64,000 nucleotides of DNA, from positions 744,001-808,000 of the forward strand of contig NZ_LIPG01000001.1 in NCBI RefSeq assembly GCF_001905505.1, in the 5' to 3' direction. The notes beneath the pieces were generated by a model. It saw only the letters and a list, made by a program, of their open reading frames with translations. It ran no database searches and was not told the origin of the DNA. Position 1 is the stretch's first letter, and the number at the start of each line of letters is the position of its first letter. The DNA is from Streptomyces sp. CB02058. Its GTDB lineage: Bacteria > Actinomycetota > Actinomycetes > Streptomycetales > Streptomycetaceae. The position numbers and the translations under genes are program-made. Shown one piece after another: positions 18,033-27,429 of this stretch.

Positions 18033-20138
18033 TCAGACCCACTTCACGCAGAGCACCGTCCGGTCGTCGTTCACCTCGAAACGCCAGTAGTCCTCCTGGT
18101 CGTCGCCGCCCTCCGAGCAGTAACCCGGCGGATACGTCGACTCCGCGCGCCAGCGGCCGGTGATCTGCAGGATCACGTCGTAGCCCTGGGGCACGGTGTC
18201 CTTCCCGCAGCTCCACACCGTCATCAGCCGGGCGTCCGCCATCCGGTCGCCCTCGCGCTTGGCGACGAAGCACTCGCCCACGCGGAACTGGCGCTCCACG
18301 CAGAGCGTCGTGCTGAACTCCGGCTCCGAACCGGAGTGGGTCCAGTACGACTCGCCCGAGCCGTCCGGGCAGTCGGCACCGCTGATCCCGCTGTCCGTCG
18401 ACGTCACACGGAGATAGGCGTCGGAGGCGTCGCAGTCCACGGCCTCCGGGGTCTCGGTCGACCAGTCGCCGTACCCGTCGTCGTACGCGGTGAGGCAGTC
18501 CCCGGACGACACGGCGGCGAACGCCTCGTCCTCGGCGTCCGGGGTCGGCTCGAGGGTCGGTCCGGGATCGTGACCGGCACCCGTGTCCGTGCTGATTCCG
18601 GTGGCCGTGGCCGTGGCCGTGCTGCCGCCCGACCCGGTGTTCCCGGAGTCCGATCCGGCGTCCGGCCTGTTGACCAGATAGAGGATCAGCGCCAGGACGG
18701 CCAGCACCACGACCACGCCCACCACCGACGAGGACTTGTTCGACGTGGACGGCGGGGGAGGCGTCGGCGTGCGCGCGGGGCGAGGCGTCCTGGGCGGTAC
18801 GCCGGCCGAGGGCGAGGACGCGGAGGCCCGCGCCTGCCGGGCCGCGTGCTGGGCGGCCCGTGCCCGGGCGGCCTGCTCCACCCGCTCCCGCTCCTTCTTC
18901 GCCGCCTTCAGGCGCTCCTGCTCCTGCTTCTTCTCCCGCTCGGCCTGCTCCCGCCGGACCCGTTCGCGCTCGGCCCGTTCCCGCTCCTTCTTCTCCGCCT
19001 TCTTCCGCCGCTCCTCCTCGGCCTTCCTCCGCTCCAGCTCCTGCTGCCACTCCTGCTCGCGCAGCCGTTCCTGGACGAGCCGGGCCTGCTCCCGCTGCGC
19101 CTGTTCCCGCTCGGCCCGTTCCCTCTCCTGCGTGTATATCCGTGTCCGGTCGGGCGGTGGGACCACGTCGGTCCTCTGGTCGACCGTCAGGCCCTCGGAG
19201 TCCGTGCTCCCCGAGCCCCGCCCGGCTCCGCGCGCCAGGTCGCGCCCCTGGCTCGCGTACTGGGTGATCAGGTCCGTCCACCGCTGCGGAAGCCAGCGGC
19301 GGCCGTCCTGCGAGACCGGCAGCCCGGCCAGCGACTGCCGGAAGCGTGCCAGCATCTCCGCGGGCACGGGCCGTTGCCGGGGATCGGTCGCCAGGCAGGG
19401 ACGGATCAGCGTCGCGAGTTCCTTGGGCAGGCCGTCGAGGTCCAGCTCGCCGCGCTGCACCCGCGCCAGCAGCGCCAGGGTGTCGCTGTCCGCGCGGTAC
19501 GGAGGCCGGCCGAGCGCCAGATGGAAGAGCGTCGCCCCGAGCGAGTACACGTCCGACGCCTCCGTCGACGGCTCGCCCCGCGCCTGCTCGGGCGAGGTGA
19601 AGGCGATCGTGCCCAGGGTGAGGCTCGTGCGGGTGATGTCGTTCGCGTGCGAGATGCCGAAGTCGATCACCCGGGGCCCCGCCAGCGGCAGCAGGATGTT
19701 CTGCGGCTTGAGGTCCCGGTGGATGATGCCCTCGCGGTGCAGCGTCACGAGCGCCTCGGCCGTGCCCGCCGCCAGCCAGCGGACCGCCGAGCCGGGCAGT
19801 ACCCCCGCGGTGCGGACCAGCTCCGACAGGGAAGGGGCCGCGATGTAGTCGATCGCCATCCAGGGACGGTCCGCCCGGGGATCCGCGTCCCTCACCCGCG
19901 CCGTGAACGTGCTGTCGATGCGCTGTGCCAGCTCCACCTCACGGGTGAAGCGCCGCCGGTCGATGTCGCTCACGACACCCTCGGCCAGCAGCGTCTTGAC
20001 GGCGGCCAGCTCCCCGCCGGAACTCCGCGCGAGATAGATCCGCCCCATGCCTCCGGAGGCCAGCCTCCCGAGCAGTTCGTACGTACCGAGTGTCGCCGGG
20101 TCCCCACTGCCCAACGGCTCAACTCGCGCGCCCGTCAT
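18033..20138 (-). CDS. Membrane receptor-type serine/threonine protein kinase
   Basis: A PknB-type kinase of 701 residues. The kinase domain (about 18-280) has the glycine loop GRLASGGMGRIYLA, invariant Lys48, HRDLKPQN at 140-147 and DFG at 159-161. Next comes a highly charged Arg/Glu/Lys-rich probable coiled coil (about 333-437), a Pro-rich stretch, one membrane helix (about 470-489) and an extracellular domain with several cysteines (490-701). The ATG at 20138 follows GGGGAAG; the open frame extends further upstream without similarity. The long coiled coil between kinase and membrane is unusual for PASTA-type kinases. The external ligand is unknown. Confidence 0.88.
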   Translation of the reverse strand: MTGARVEPLGSGDPATLGTYELLGRLASGGMGRIYLARSSGGELAAVKTLLAEGVVSDIDRRRFTREVELAQRIDSTFTARVRDADPRADRPWMAIDYIAAPSLSELVRTAGVLPGSAVRWLAAGTAEALVTLHREGIIHRDLKPQNILLPLAGPRVIDFGISHANDITRTSLTLGTIAFTSPEQARGEPSTEASDVYSLGATLFHLALGRPPYRADSDTLALLARVQRGELDLDGLPKELATLIRPCLATDPRQRPVPAEMLARFRQSLAGLPVSQDGRRWLPQRWTDLITQYASQGRDLARGAGRGSGSTDSEGLTVDQRTDVVPPPDRTRIYTQERERAEREQAQREQARLVQERLREQEWQQELERRKAEEERRKKAEKKERERAERERVRREQAEREKKQEQERLKAAKKERERVEQAARARAAQHAARQARASASSPSAGVPPRTPRPARTPTPPPPSTSNKSSSVVGVVVVLAVLALILYLVNRPDAGSDSGNTGSGGSTATATATGISTDTGAGHDPGPTLEPTPDAEDEAFAAVSSGDCLTAYDDGYGDWSTETPEAVDCDASDAYLRVTSTDSGISGADCPDGSGESYWTHSGSEPEFSTTLCVERQFRVGECFVAKREGDRMADARLMTVWSCGKDTVPQGYDVILQITGRWRAESTYPPGYCSEGGDDQEDYWRFEVNDDRTVLCVKWV

Positions 20139-20322
20139 GCCACTTCCCCCGTCCCGCAGCCATACTGTCCAGCGCGCCAAGCGTCCCACGGCGCGTGGGC
20201 GTGTGCACCACTCTCTCCTGTCACGGAACGTCCACAGCTGTCCGGGAAGTGAGTTGCCGGCCACGGGTGCGGTACGACGCGACCCCTTGTGCGATTCCGC
20301 GCTTTGCGCTTCGTTGATCGAC

Positions 20323-21627
20323 ATGGCGGAGACAAGCGGAATCACAGAGACCGGGGAGCTGGGCTCCCGGCCACGTCGATCGAGCTGGCGATACATCGGC
20401 CCCGGAATCGTCGTCGCGGCGACCGGCGTCGGAGCGGGCGACCTCGTCGCGACGCTCATCGCGGGAAGCAAGTTCGGCTACACCCTCATGTGGGCGGCCG
20501 TGATCGGCTGCCTCGTCAAGATCTCGCTCGCCGAGGCGGTGGGGCGCTGGCATCTCGCCACGGGCCGCACCCTCTTCGACGGCTGGCGCACCCTCGGCGG
20601 ATGGACCACGGGCTACTTCGCCGTGTACGTCGTCGTCTGGGGCTTCGTGTACGGCGCGACGGCGATGTCCTCCAGCGCCCTGCCCATCGTGGCGCTCTTC
20701 CCGGACGGACCGGGGCTGAAGACATGGGCGATCATCACCGGGCTGATCGGCCTGGTCTTCGTCTGGTTCAACCGGTACGCCGTCTTCGAGAAGGCCATGA
20801 CGGTCCTGATCGGCGTGATGTTCGTCGTCGTGGTCTATGTCGCGATCCGGGTGGTGCCGGACATCGGCGCGTCCTTCGCGGGGCTGCTCCCGGTGCTCCC
20901 CGACGGCTCGCTGGTCTACACCCTGGGCCTGATCGGCGGGGTCGGCGGAACCATCACCATGGCGGCGTACGGCTACTGGGTGAACGCCAAGGGCTGGTCC
21001 AACCCCTCCTGGATGAAGGTGATGCGGATCGACAACCGGGTCGCCTACATCACCACCGGCATCTTCGTCGTCGCCATGCTGATCGTGGGCGCCGAACTGC
21101 TGCACTCCTCCAGCATCGCGCTGACCAAGGGCGACCAGGGCCTGATCGACCTCGGCGTCGTCCTGGAGGACCGCTTCGGCGCGGTCACCGCGAAGCTGTT
21201 CCTGGTGGGCTTCTTCGCGGCGTCTTTCTCCTCGCTCATCGGCGTGTGGCACGGCGTGAGCCTGATGTTCGCGGACTTCGTGGAACGGATCAGGGCCGGC
21301 CGCGCCGAGGAGATCACGGAGAAGGCGGGCGGCGAGACCGTCGGCCTGCAGGAGCGGTCCGTGCCGTTCCGCGCGTACCTGCTCTGGCTGACCTTCCCGC
21401 CGATGACGCTGCTGTGGCTGGACGAGCCGTTCGGGCTGGTCATCGGCTACGGCGTCCTGGGCGCCTTCTTCATGCCGTTCCTGGCCCTGACCCTGCTCTG
21501 GCTGCTCAACTCCTCCCGTACACCGAGGGAGTGGCGCAACGGCTGGCTCAGCAACGGGATGCTGGGCGCGGCCGGTCTGCTGTTCGTCGTGCTGTGCGTC
21601 CAGCAGGTGCGCGACCTGCCCTGGTGA
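20323..21627 (+). CDS. Nramp-superfamily divalent-metal transporter, atypical
   Basis: A 434-residue polytopic membrane protein with about 11 helices resembling Nramp/MntH. Helix 1 reads GPGIVVAATGVGAGDLVATLIAG, where true Mn/Fe Nramps have an Asp-Pro-Gly-Asn metal site. Helix 6 reads GGVGGTITMAAYGYWVNAKG in place of the usual Met-Pro-His motif. The metal ligands of canonical members are therefore not conserved, and substrate specificity cannot be assumed. ATG at 20323; a TTG a few codons upstream is possible. Divergent from the receptor kinase with a 184-base gap. Confidence 0.8.
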   Translation: MAETSGITETGELGSRPRRSSWRYIGPGIVVAATGVGAGDLVATLIAGSKFGYTLMWAAVIGCLVKISLAEAVGRWHLATGRTLFDGWRTLGGWTTGYFAVYVVVWGFVYGATAMSSSALPIVALFPDGPGLKTWAIITGLIGLVFVWFNRYAVFEKAMTVLIGVMFVVVVYVAIRVVPDIGASFAGLLPVLPDGSLVYTLGLIGGVGGTITMAAYGYWVNAKGWSNPSWMKVMRIDNRVAYITTGIFVVAMLIVGAELLHSSSIALTKGDQGLIDLGVVLEDRFGAVTAKLFLVGFFAASFSSLIGVWHGVSLMFADFVERIRAGRAEEITEKAGGETVGLQERSVPFRAYLLWLTFPPMTLLWLDEPFGLVIGYGVLGAFFMPFLALTLLWLLNSSRTPREWRNGWLSNGMLGAAGLLFVVLCVQQVRDLPW

Positions 21628-21645
21628 CGATCGTCCGGCGCGGGA

Positions 21646-21684
21646 AAACGGCAGCGCCGCCGGGGGAGCGGCGGCGCTGCGGTT
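21646..21684. terminator. Bidirectional hairpin terminator between transporter and chitinase
   Basis: GCAGCGCCGCC (21651-21661) pairs with GGCGGCGCTGC (21670-21680), flanked by AAAAC and GGTTT, giving A- and U-rich flanks on both strands. It lies between two convergent genes and could serve both. Confidence 0.8.
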
Positions 21685-21701
21685 TCGGTGGTCCGGCGGG
21701 G

Positions 21702-23435
21702 TTACGGCAGCCCGTGGACGTGCGGGCCGACCGCGTTCGACCAGGCGTTGCCCGCGGTGGCGTCCCAGTTCGTGGACCAGGTCATCGCGCCGCGCAGATC
21801 CGGGTAGGTCCGCGAGGGCTTGAAGGAACCACAGCTGGTGCCCTTGGCCAGGCAGTCCAGGGCCGCGTTCACGATGGACGGGGCGACATAGCCGCTGCCC
21901 GCGCCACGGGTGGAGGCGGGGACCCCGAGGCCGACCTGCGACGGGGCGAGACCGCCCTCGAGCTGGATGCAGGCGAGCGCGGTGAGGAAGTCCACCGAGC
22001 CCTGCGAGTAGACCTTGCCGTCGCAGCCGAGCATCGAACCGCTGTTGTAGTACTGCATGTTGACGACGGTCAGGATGTCCTTGATGTTGAGCGCCGTCTT
22101 GAAGTACTCACCGGAGGTCGACTGCATGTCGATGGTCTGCGGGGCCATCGTGATGACGAGGCCGGAGCCCGCCTTCGACGACAGCGAGCGCAGCGCCTTC
22201 GTCATGTAGGTGGAGTTGAGGCCGTTCTCCAGGTCGATGTCGACGCCGTTGAAGCCGTACTCCTGGATGAGCGCGTACACCGAGTCGGCGAACGCGGTGG
22301 CGGAGGCGTCGCTGTTGACCGCGACGGAGCCCTTCTCGCCGCCGACCGAGATGATGACGTTCTTCCCGGCGGCCTGCTTGGCCTTGATGTCGGCCTTGAA
22401 CTGGGCGACGGTGTAGCCGTTCAGCCCCGCCGAGTCCAGGTTGAAGGTGACGGCGCCCGGCGTGGCCGTGGCGTCGGCGAAGGAGACGGCGATGATGTCG
22501 TAGTTCGCGGGGACGTCGCTGAGCTTCTGGACGGTGGCACCGTTGTTGAAGTTCTGCCAGTAGCCCGTCACCGCGTGCTTGGGCACCGAGGTCACCGGGC
22601 CGGGGCCCGGGTCGGTGGCCTTCGCCGTACGGCCGCTGACGGTGGCCGACTTGACGGACTCACCGGCGGCGTTGGTCGCGCTCACGGAGAACTGGTACGC
22701 GGTGTCGGCGGCCAGCCCGGTCACCGTGGCGGAGGTGCCCGTGGAGGTCGTCGCCTTCGCGCCGTCCCGGTAGACGGTGTAGCCGGTGGCGCCGGAGACC
22801 GCGTTCCAGGTCAGGGCGACCGAGGACGACGTCGTCGTGCCGACGGACAGCCCGGCGGGGGCCCCGGGGATCGCCGGCTCGGGGTCCGTGCCGCCGCCGC
22901 CGTCCGGACCGGTCACCTGGACGTCGTCCGCGTAGTAGGCCGCCTGGCCGTACCACCCGTGGGTGTAGACGGTCACTGAGGTGGTGGAGGGGCCGGTGGT
23001 GAAGGTGGTCTTCAGCTGGGTCCAGGCGCTGGAGCCGGGCGACCAGGTGGAGACGTCCGTCGTGCCCGTCCCGCTCGCCCCGATGTAGGCGTAACCACCC
23101 TGCACCCAGGAGCTCAGCGTGTAGGTGGAGGAGGGCTTCACGGCCACGGTCTGCGTGCACTTGGCGTTGTCCTGCCCGGCCGGGGTGGCCTTGAGCGCGG
23201 AGGTCCCGCCGTGCACGGGGGAGGAGACGGTGGCCCCGCTGCCCCCGGAACACGTCCAGTTGGCGAGCCCGGACTCGAAGCCGGCGTTCTTGGCCACGTT
23301 GACGTCGGCGGCCTGCGCGGTGGTGACGAGTCCGGTGACGCCCAGGGTCCCGGCCGCGACGACGGCGACGGCCCCGCCGAGGAGAGGCCGGACCCGGCGC
23401 CTTCTGTGCCTGCTGCTGCCTGCGGAGCGTTCCAC
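21702..23435 (-). CDS. Secreted GH18 chitinase with carbohydrate-binding and FnIII domains
   Basis: A modular chitinase of 577 residues. Order: Arg-rich N-terminus and signal peptide ending near TTAQAA; a carbohydrate-binding beta-sandwich (about 40-180, with NAGFESGLANWTC); one fibronectin type III domain (about 195-285); and a GH18 barrel (about 295-577). The catalytic signature is FNGVDIDLE, with the proton-donor Glu. The start is GTG at 23435 after GGAGG. It hydrolyses beta-1,4 chitin linkages outside the cell. A DasR-type operator lies about 65 bases upstream, so induction by N-acetylglucosamine or chitobiose is expected. Confidence 0.93.
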   Translation of the reverse strand: MERSAGSSRHRRRRVRPLLGGAVAVVAAGTLGVTGLVTTAQAADVNVAKNAGFESGLANWTCSGGSGATVSSPVHGGTSALKATPAGQDNAKCTQTVAVKPSSTYTLSSWVQGGYAYIGASGTGTTDVSTWSPGSSAWTQLKTTFTTGPSTTSVTVYTHGWYGQAAYYADDVQVTGPDGGGGTDPEPAIPGAPAGLSVGTTTSSSVALTWNAVSGATGYTVYRDGAKATTSTGTSATVTGLAADTAYQFSVSATNAAGESVKSATVSGRTAKATDPGPGPVTSVPKHAVTGYWQNFNNGATVQKLSDVPANYDIIAVSFADATATPGAVTFNLDSAGLNGYTVAQFKADIKAKQAAGKNVIISVGGEKGSVAVNSDASATAFADSVYALIQEYGFNGVDIDLENGLNSTYMTKALRSLSSKAGSGLVITMAPQTIDMQSTSGEYFKTALNIKDILTVVNMQYYNSGSMLGCDGKVYSQGSVDFLTALACIQLEGGLAPSQVGLGVPASTRGAGSGYVAPSIVNAALDCLAKGTSCGSFKPSRTYPDLRGAMTWSTNWDATAGNAWSNAVGPHVHGLP

Positions 23436-23498
23436 TTGCTGCCTCCGGTGGGGGAGTTGGGGGTGCTGGCGGGAACGGTGGCCACCGTTGGCCGATAA

Positions 23499-23514
23499 AC
23501 TGGTCCAGACCAAT
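23499..23514. promoter_or_regulatory. DasR-responsive element (dre) upstream of the chitinase
   Basis: ACTGGTCCAGACCAAT is a near-perfect match to the 16-bp dre consensus ACTGGTCTAGACCAGT bound by the GntR-family repressor DasR in Streptomyces chitin and N-acetylglucosamine genes. The core TGGTCCAGACCA is palindromic. It overlaps the expected promoter region. Confidence 0.88.
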
Positions 23515-23975
23515 CAAGATGTCAAGACCTCTGGCGGTCCGGATGGGGGCGGCGGGCAGGCGGACGCCCGGGGCGGCGGGTGTGTTCACTCCCCGGGGGA
23601 GCCCCCGCTCGTCGCCGGGGCACTCGCACGGGTGACTCCATGGAGGCGTCCCGCACCGTCACGGAGTGGATATCGCGAAGGCCTCACGGAAAGCGGCAAC
23701 GCCCCTTCTGACGTGGGCGGATGAATTCCGATGCATTTCAAACCCGGGCCGTGGGGGTAACCCTCCGCAGTGGTACAGGAGTTAACGACTCTGCTTTTCG
23801 TCCGATTTCGTACGGGCACGTTGCGAACGCCTGTGCCGGATGTCTGTGGACTGGACTCCGATATCTGTTCTCTGCCTGGTATGACGTGGTTAAAGTGCTG
23901 GGGAAGAAGCACGGAGCAGGAGCGATTGCGGCCGGAGTCCTCACGGACGACGGCCGGAGCCGAACGGGGAAGAGC
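23515..23975. other. Long leader/intergenic region before the Tad locus, no confident gene
   Basis: An open frame continuous with the next gene runs from 23721, but its first 85 codons have no recognisable features and a mixed base composition. The stretch around 23770-23900 is AT-richer and promoter-like. A GTG at 23886 is a second candidate start for the downstream protein, which would add about 30 residues. No 18-bp TTGGGYCC palindrome occurs here. Confidence 0.5.
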
Positions 23976-24860
23976 GTGCCGACCGCAATAGCAGTGACCA
24001 GCGCTGACCTGGTGCTACCACCGACCGATCAGCAGACACCGACCGCGGCTCTGCTGCAGGCTCCCGAGGAGCAGACCCTCGAACTCGCCATCGGTGACAT
24101 GCACCTGCTCCTGGAGCAGCACGGCTATGTGATCGCGGTGTACCCGGCGGGCATCAGCCCCGCCCATGAGCGCAGGCTGCACGCCATCCGGTCCGTCCTG
24201 GAGAGCGATCGCATCGCCCTGCTCAAGGTGGACCTGCCCCCGCTCGGGGTGGCCGTGCTGGTGCGCCAGCTGCGCCAGCTCTCCATCTGCGACTTCAGCC
24301 CGGGAGTGGTGGCGTCGGCGGCCAGGCTGCTCGCCCACTACATCCACGCCGGGGCCCTGCTGAACTCGGTGGCCAGGCTCGACCGGGTGCCCGTCAGCCT
24401 CAAGACCCACGCCAAGTCCTGGGTCCCCGGCTCCCAGTTCGCCGTACTCGCCGGCCCCAGCCCCCAGCTCATCAAGATCGGCCAGGGGGTCGAGCCGCCC
24501 GCCGGACCGGAGTTCCCCACCCATCTGCTGGTCGCAAAGGGGCAGTTGAGCTCCGAATGGGTACAGCAGAGCCTTGCGCCCGCCTGGAAGGTACAGGCCA
24601 TTGCGGAGTGCGCGCTGCCTTCCGCTTCACCACGCTGGTGGGGCACGGGGAAGCTGGTGGAATTCGCCTCCTTCCTCCCGGACATCTCGGTGATCTACCA
24701 GCTCGTTTCCTCCGTACGGCGGGAGAACTGCCACTGGTGCGGAATGGAGCTCATCGGCGACCGCTGCGGCTTCTGTTCGTCCCCGCTGGCCACATCCGAG
24801 AACCGAATGCACTCCGCCGGTGTCCTGAACCATGGAGCGCCCGCACCACCCGGCTCCTGA
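23976..24860 (+). CDS. Conserved hypothetical protein with C-terminal zinc ribbon, first gene of the Tad locus
   Basis: Not assigned to a known family. At 294 residues it has a mixed alpha/beta N-terminal region (about 1-150, including LELAIGDMHLLLEQHGYVIAVYPAG) and ends in a zinc-ribbon-like knuckle pair: CHWCGMEL followed by CGFC near residues 257-270. The GTG at 23976, after GGGGAAG, is chosen; longer starts are possible. It precedes the cpaB-like gene by 139 bases on the same strand. A role in Tad assembly or its regulation is only inferred from position. Confidence 0.6.
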   Translation: MPTAIAVTSADLVLPPTDQQTPTAALLQAPEEQTLELAIGDMHLLLEQHGYVIAVYPAGISPAHERRLHAIRSVLESDRIALLKVDLPPLGVAVLVRQLRQLSICDFSPGVVASAARLLAHYIHAGALLNSVARLDRVPVSLKTHAKSWVPGSQFAVLAGPSPQLIKIGQGVEPPAGPEFPTHLLVAKGQLSSEWVQQSLAPAWKVQAIAECALPSASPRWWGTGKLVEFASFLPDISVIYQLVSSVRRENCHWCGMELIGDRCGFCSSPLATSENRMHSAGVLNHGAPAPPGS

Positions 24861-24920
24861 CGTCCCCGCTCCACCCGGTTCCCGACGTCCCCGGCCACCC
24901 GGCTCCTGACGTCCCCGTCC
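24847..24920 (+). repeat. 24-25-bp tandem repeat, three units, at the end of the zinc-ribbon gene
   Basis: Units begin at 24847, 24872 and 24896 with the pattern CACCCGGCTCCTGACGTCCC plus a few variable bases. The TGA in the first unit is the stop codon of the upstream gene. Function unknown; probably a local slippage duplication. Confidence 0.75.
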
Positions 24921-24999
24921 CCGTTCCGTTCCCCAGACACCGCGCATCTCTCTCTGTCCGCTGCCCCACGCATCCGATTCGAACGAGGTTGTCCGGCCC

Positions 25000-25707
25000 A
25001 TGAACTCCCGCCAGCGCCGCGGCGTGATACTCCTGCTCCTGTCGGTCCTGTGCGCCTTCGGCGCCTTCGCCGGGGTGCTCTCGGTGATCAGTGACGTCAA
25101 TTCGAAGGTCGGGCCCGAGGTCACGGCGTATCAGGTGAAGGGCAACGTGGCGCCCTACACCGCCCTGACCAGCGGGCAGTTCGAGAAGGTCTCGATGCCG
25201 AAGCGCTGGCTGTCGGCCAACGCCGTCACCGACATCTCCGAGGTCGACGGCAAGATCGCGGTCACCGAACTGCGCAAGGGCTCCCTGCTCCAGGCCGACA
25301 TGATGGAGAAGCGCCCGGCCCTGCGGCCCGGCGAGCAGGAGATCGCCATCATGATCGACGCCGCCACGGGTGTCGCGGGCAAGATCACCGCCGGAGCGAC
25401 GGTGAACGTCTACGCCACGTTCGCCGGCGAGAACGACGGGGAGCCCGCCCAGTCCAAGGTCATCGTCTCCAACGCCCGGGTACTGGACGTCGGCAAGCTG
25501 ACGGCGCTGGAGCCGGACAACGACAACCGGTCCAGCCAGGCCACGGAGGCCGTCCCGATCACGTTCGCCCTCAACACCCTCGACACCCAGCGCATCGCCT
25601 ACGCCGAGTCGTTCGCGGAGCACGTGCGGCTGGCGCTCATCGCGTCCGGCAGCGACGGCACGATCCGTCCGGGCGACCGGACCTACACGCTCGACAAGGA
25701 CAAGTGA
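25000..25707 (+). CDS. cpaB: Tad pilus assembly protein, CpaB/RcpC-like (SAF domain)
   Basis: A 235-residue protein with one N-terminal membrane helix (RRGVILLLLSVLCAFGAFAGVL) and an extracytoplasmic SAF/CpaB domain. The CpaB hallmarks are present: strands around AYQVKGNVAPYTALTSGQF and the segment AIMIDAATGVAGKITAGATVNVYATF. In diderms RcpC/CpaB works with the secretin. Here, in a monoderm, it probably forms an outside scaffold for the pilus. Starts at ATG 25000 and is seven bases ahead of tadZ. Confidence 0.85.
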   Translation: MNSRQRRGVILLLLSVLCAFGAFAGVLSVISDVNSKVGPEVTAYQVKGNVAPYTALTSGQFEKVSMPKRWLSANAVTDISEVDGKIAVTELRKGSLLQADMMEKRPALRPGEQEIAIMIDAATGVAGKITAGATVNVYATFAGENDGEPAQSKVIVSNARVLDVGKLTALEPDNDNRSSQATEAVPITFALNTLDTQRIAYAESFAEHVRLALIASGSDGTIRPGDRTYTLDKDK

Positions 25708-25714
25708 GGATGGG

Positions 25715-27007
25715 ATGACCACCAGGATCCTCCCGGCAGTGGGTGACGCGGACGCGGCCAGGTCCGTCACCACGCTGCTCAGTCAGCTCCCCGACGCGGA
25801 GCCCGCGGCTCCCGTCGGTGACTCCACCCAGCTCATCGACACGCTCGCCCGCCTCGCGGGCGAGTCCCTCGACGAGCTGCCCGAGGTCGTACTGGTCCAT
25901 GAGCGGATCGGCCCGGTTCCGGCCCTGGAGCTGATCCGGGAGGTCTCCCTGCGCTTCCCCGCCGTGGGCGTCGTGCTGATCACCATGGACGCGAGCCCCG
26001 GTCTCTTCTCCGCCGCCATGGACTCCGGGGCGCGGGGTCTCGTCACCCTGCCGCTGAGCTACGAGGAACTGGCCAACAGGGTCCAGGCCGCGGCCCAGTG
26101 GTCCGTCGGGGTCAGGCGCCACCTCGGGGCCGGCGGTGACGTCTTTACCGGCCCCGGCGGCACCGTCGTGACCGTCACCGGAGCCAAGGGCGGCGTAGGC
26201 GCCACCGTCACCGCCGTGCAGATCGCCCTGGCCGCCCAGACCTCGGGCAACACCGTGGCGCTGGTCGACCTCGACCTCCAGACCGGTGACATCGCGTCGT
26301 ACCTCGATGTCCAGTTCCGGCGCTCCATCGTGGACCTCGCCGCGATCTCCGACATATCGCCCCGCGTCCTGTCCGACGCCGTGTTCACCCACGACACCGG
26401 GATGGCCCTTCTCCTGGCGCCCGGTGAGGGCGAGCGCGGCGAGGAGGTCAGCGACCGTTCGGCACGCCAGATCGTGAGCGCGCTGCGGTCGCGGTACGAG
26501 GTGGTGGTGATCGACTGCGGCAGCCAGATGCAGGGCGCCAACGCCGCCGCGGTCGAGATGGCCGACATCGCCCTGCTGGTCACGACGCCGGACGTGGTGG
26601 CGGTGCGCGGCGCCAAGCGCATCGTACGGATGTGGGACCGGCTGCAGATCCGCAAGGCCGAGGAGACCGTCACGGTCGTCAACCGCTTCAACCGCAGCAC
26701 CGAGATCCAGCCGCCCCTCATCCAGAAGATCACCGGCACGCGGATGGCGGGCACGGCCGTCCCCGCGAACTTCAAGGAGCTGCAGGGCGCGGTCGACGCG
26801 GGGCGGATGCACGAACTCGACGCGAAGAGCGTCGTCAAGCAGGCGCTGTGGGCGCTGGCCGGAGAGCTGGGGCTGGTGAAGGTACCCGCGGGCGCCGAAG
26901 GCAGTGGCAAGTTCCGGAACGACCGGGGCTCGGTCGGGCGCTCACTACGGCGCGCGAAGGCGGAGCCCGGGACCGCGGGAAGACCGAGGGGGCAGGCCGA
27001 CCGATGA
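25715..27007 (+). CDS. tadZ: TadZ/CpaE-like ATPase with pseudo-receiver domain
   Basis: A 430-residue MinD/ParA-superfamily ATPase of the TadZ type, which positions the Tad machine at the membrane. The N-terminal receiver-like domain (about 1-130) has His where the phosphoacceptor Asp is expected (VVLVHERIG), so it is probably not phosphorylated. The ATPase domain has the atypical Walker A GAKGGVGATVTA, lacking the second lysine, as TadZ proteins do; the switch region is VALVDLDLQTGD. The C-terminal tail is basic. Its stop overlaps the next ATG by four bases (ATGA). Confidence 0.88.
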   Translation: MTTRILPAVGDADAARSVTTLLSQLPDAEPAAPVGDSTQLIDTLARLAGESLDELPEVVLVHERIGPVPALELIREVSLRFPAVGVVLITMDASPGLFSAAMDSGARGLVTLPLSYEELANRVQAAAQWSVGVRRHLGAGGDVFTGPGGTVVTVTGAKGGVGATVTAVQIALAAQTSGNTVALVDLDLQTGDIASYLDVQFRRSIVDLAAISDISPRVLSDAVFTHDTGMALLLAPGEGERGEEVSDRSARQIVSALRSRYEVVVIDCGSQMQGANAAAVEMADIALLVTTPDVVAVRGAKRIVRMWDRLQIRKAEETVTVVNRFNRSTEIQPPLIQKITGTRMAGTAVPANFKELQGAVDAGRMHELDAKSVVKQALWALAGELGLVKVPAGAEGSGKFRNDRGSVGRSLRRAKAEPGTAGRPRGQADR

Positions 27008-27426
27008 CAACCACCGACAGAGAACGCCCGGGCATACGGGCGGGGCGGGTACGCCCCCGCCCCGGTGAGCGGGACCGCGGCCAGACCGCGGTCGAATTCG
27101 TGGGCGTCACCCCGCTGATCATCCTGCTGCTCGTCGCGCTGTGGCAGTGCGCCCTGATCGGTTACACGTTCAGCCTGGCGGGCAACGCGGCGGACGTGGG
27201 CGCACGCGCCGGCACCGGAGCGCGCTGGCAGCAGGCCGAGGTCTGCGACCGCGCGGCGAAGGAGGACCTGCCCGACGCGTGGTCCTCGGCCGCTTCGGTG
27301 CGCTGCTCGACCGACCGCGGGCTCTACAGGGCGGAGGTCGCCCTCAAGGTGCCCGTCCTCGTGCCGGGAGTGCTCGACTTCCCCATGACGGTCACCGGCG
27401 ACGCCGCCTCGGTGAAGGAGGGCTGA
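27004..27426 (+). CDS. TadE-like minor pseudopilin 1
   Basis: A 140-residue TadE-family pseudopilin. The prepilin peptidase site is G26|QTAVE, with Glu at +5, followed by the hydrophobic stretch FVGVTPLIILLLVALWQCALIGY. The C-terminal part is a small secreted domain with two cysteines. Translationally coupled to tadZ and followed three bases later by a second TadE-like gene. Expected to be processed by a prepilin peptidase such as the one at 56342 and to act as a minor pilus component. Confidence 0.85.
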   Translation: MTTTDRERPGIRAGRVRPRPGERDRGQTAVEFVGVTPLIILLLVALWQCALIGYTFSLAGNAADVGARAGTGARWQQAEVCDRAAKEDLPDAWSSAASVRCSTDRGLYRAEVALKVPVLVPGVLDFPMTVTGDAASVKEG

Positions 27427-27429
27427 GAG

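Noticed and set aside
23721..23975. N-terminal extension of the zinc-ribbon protein
   Set aside because: No conserved feature is visible in these 85 codons and a better-placed GTG with GGGGAAG exists at 23976.
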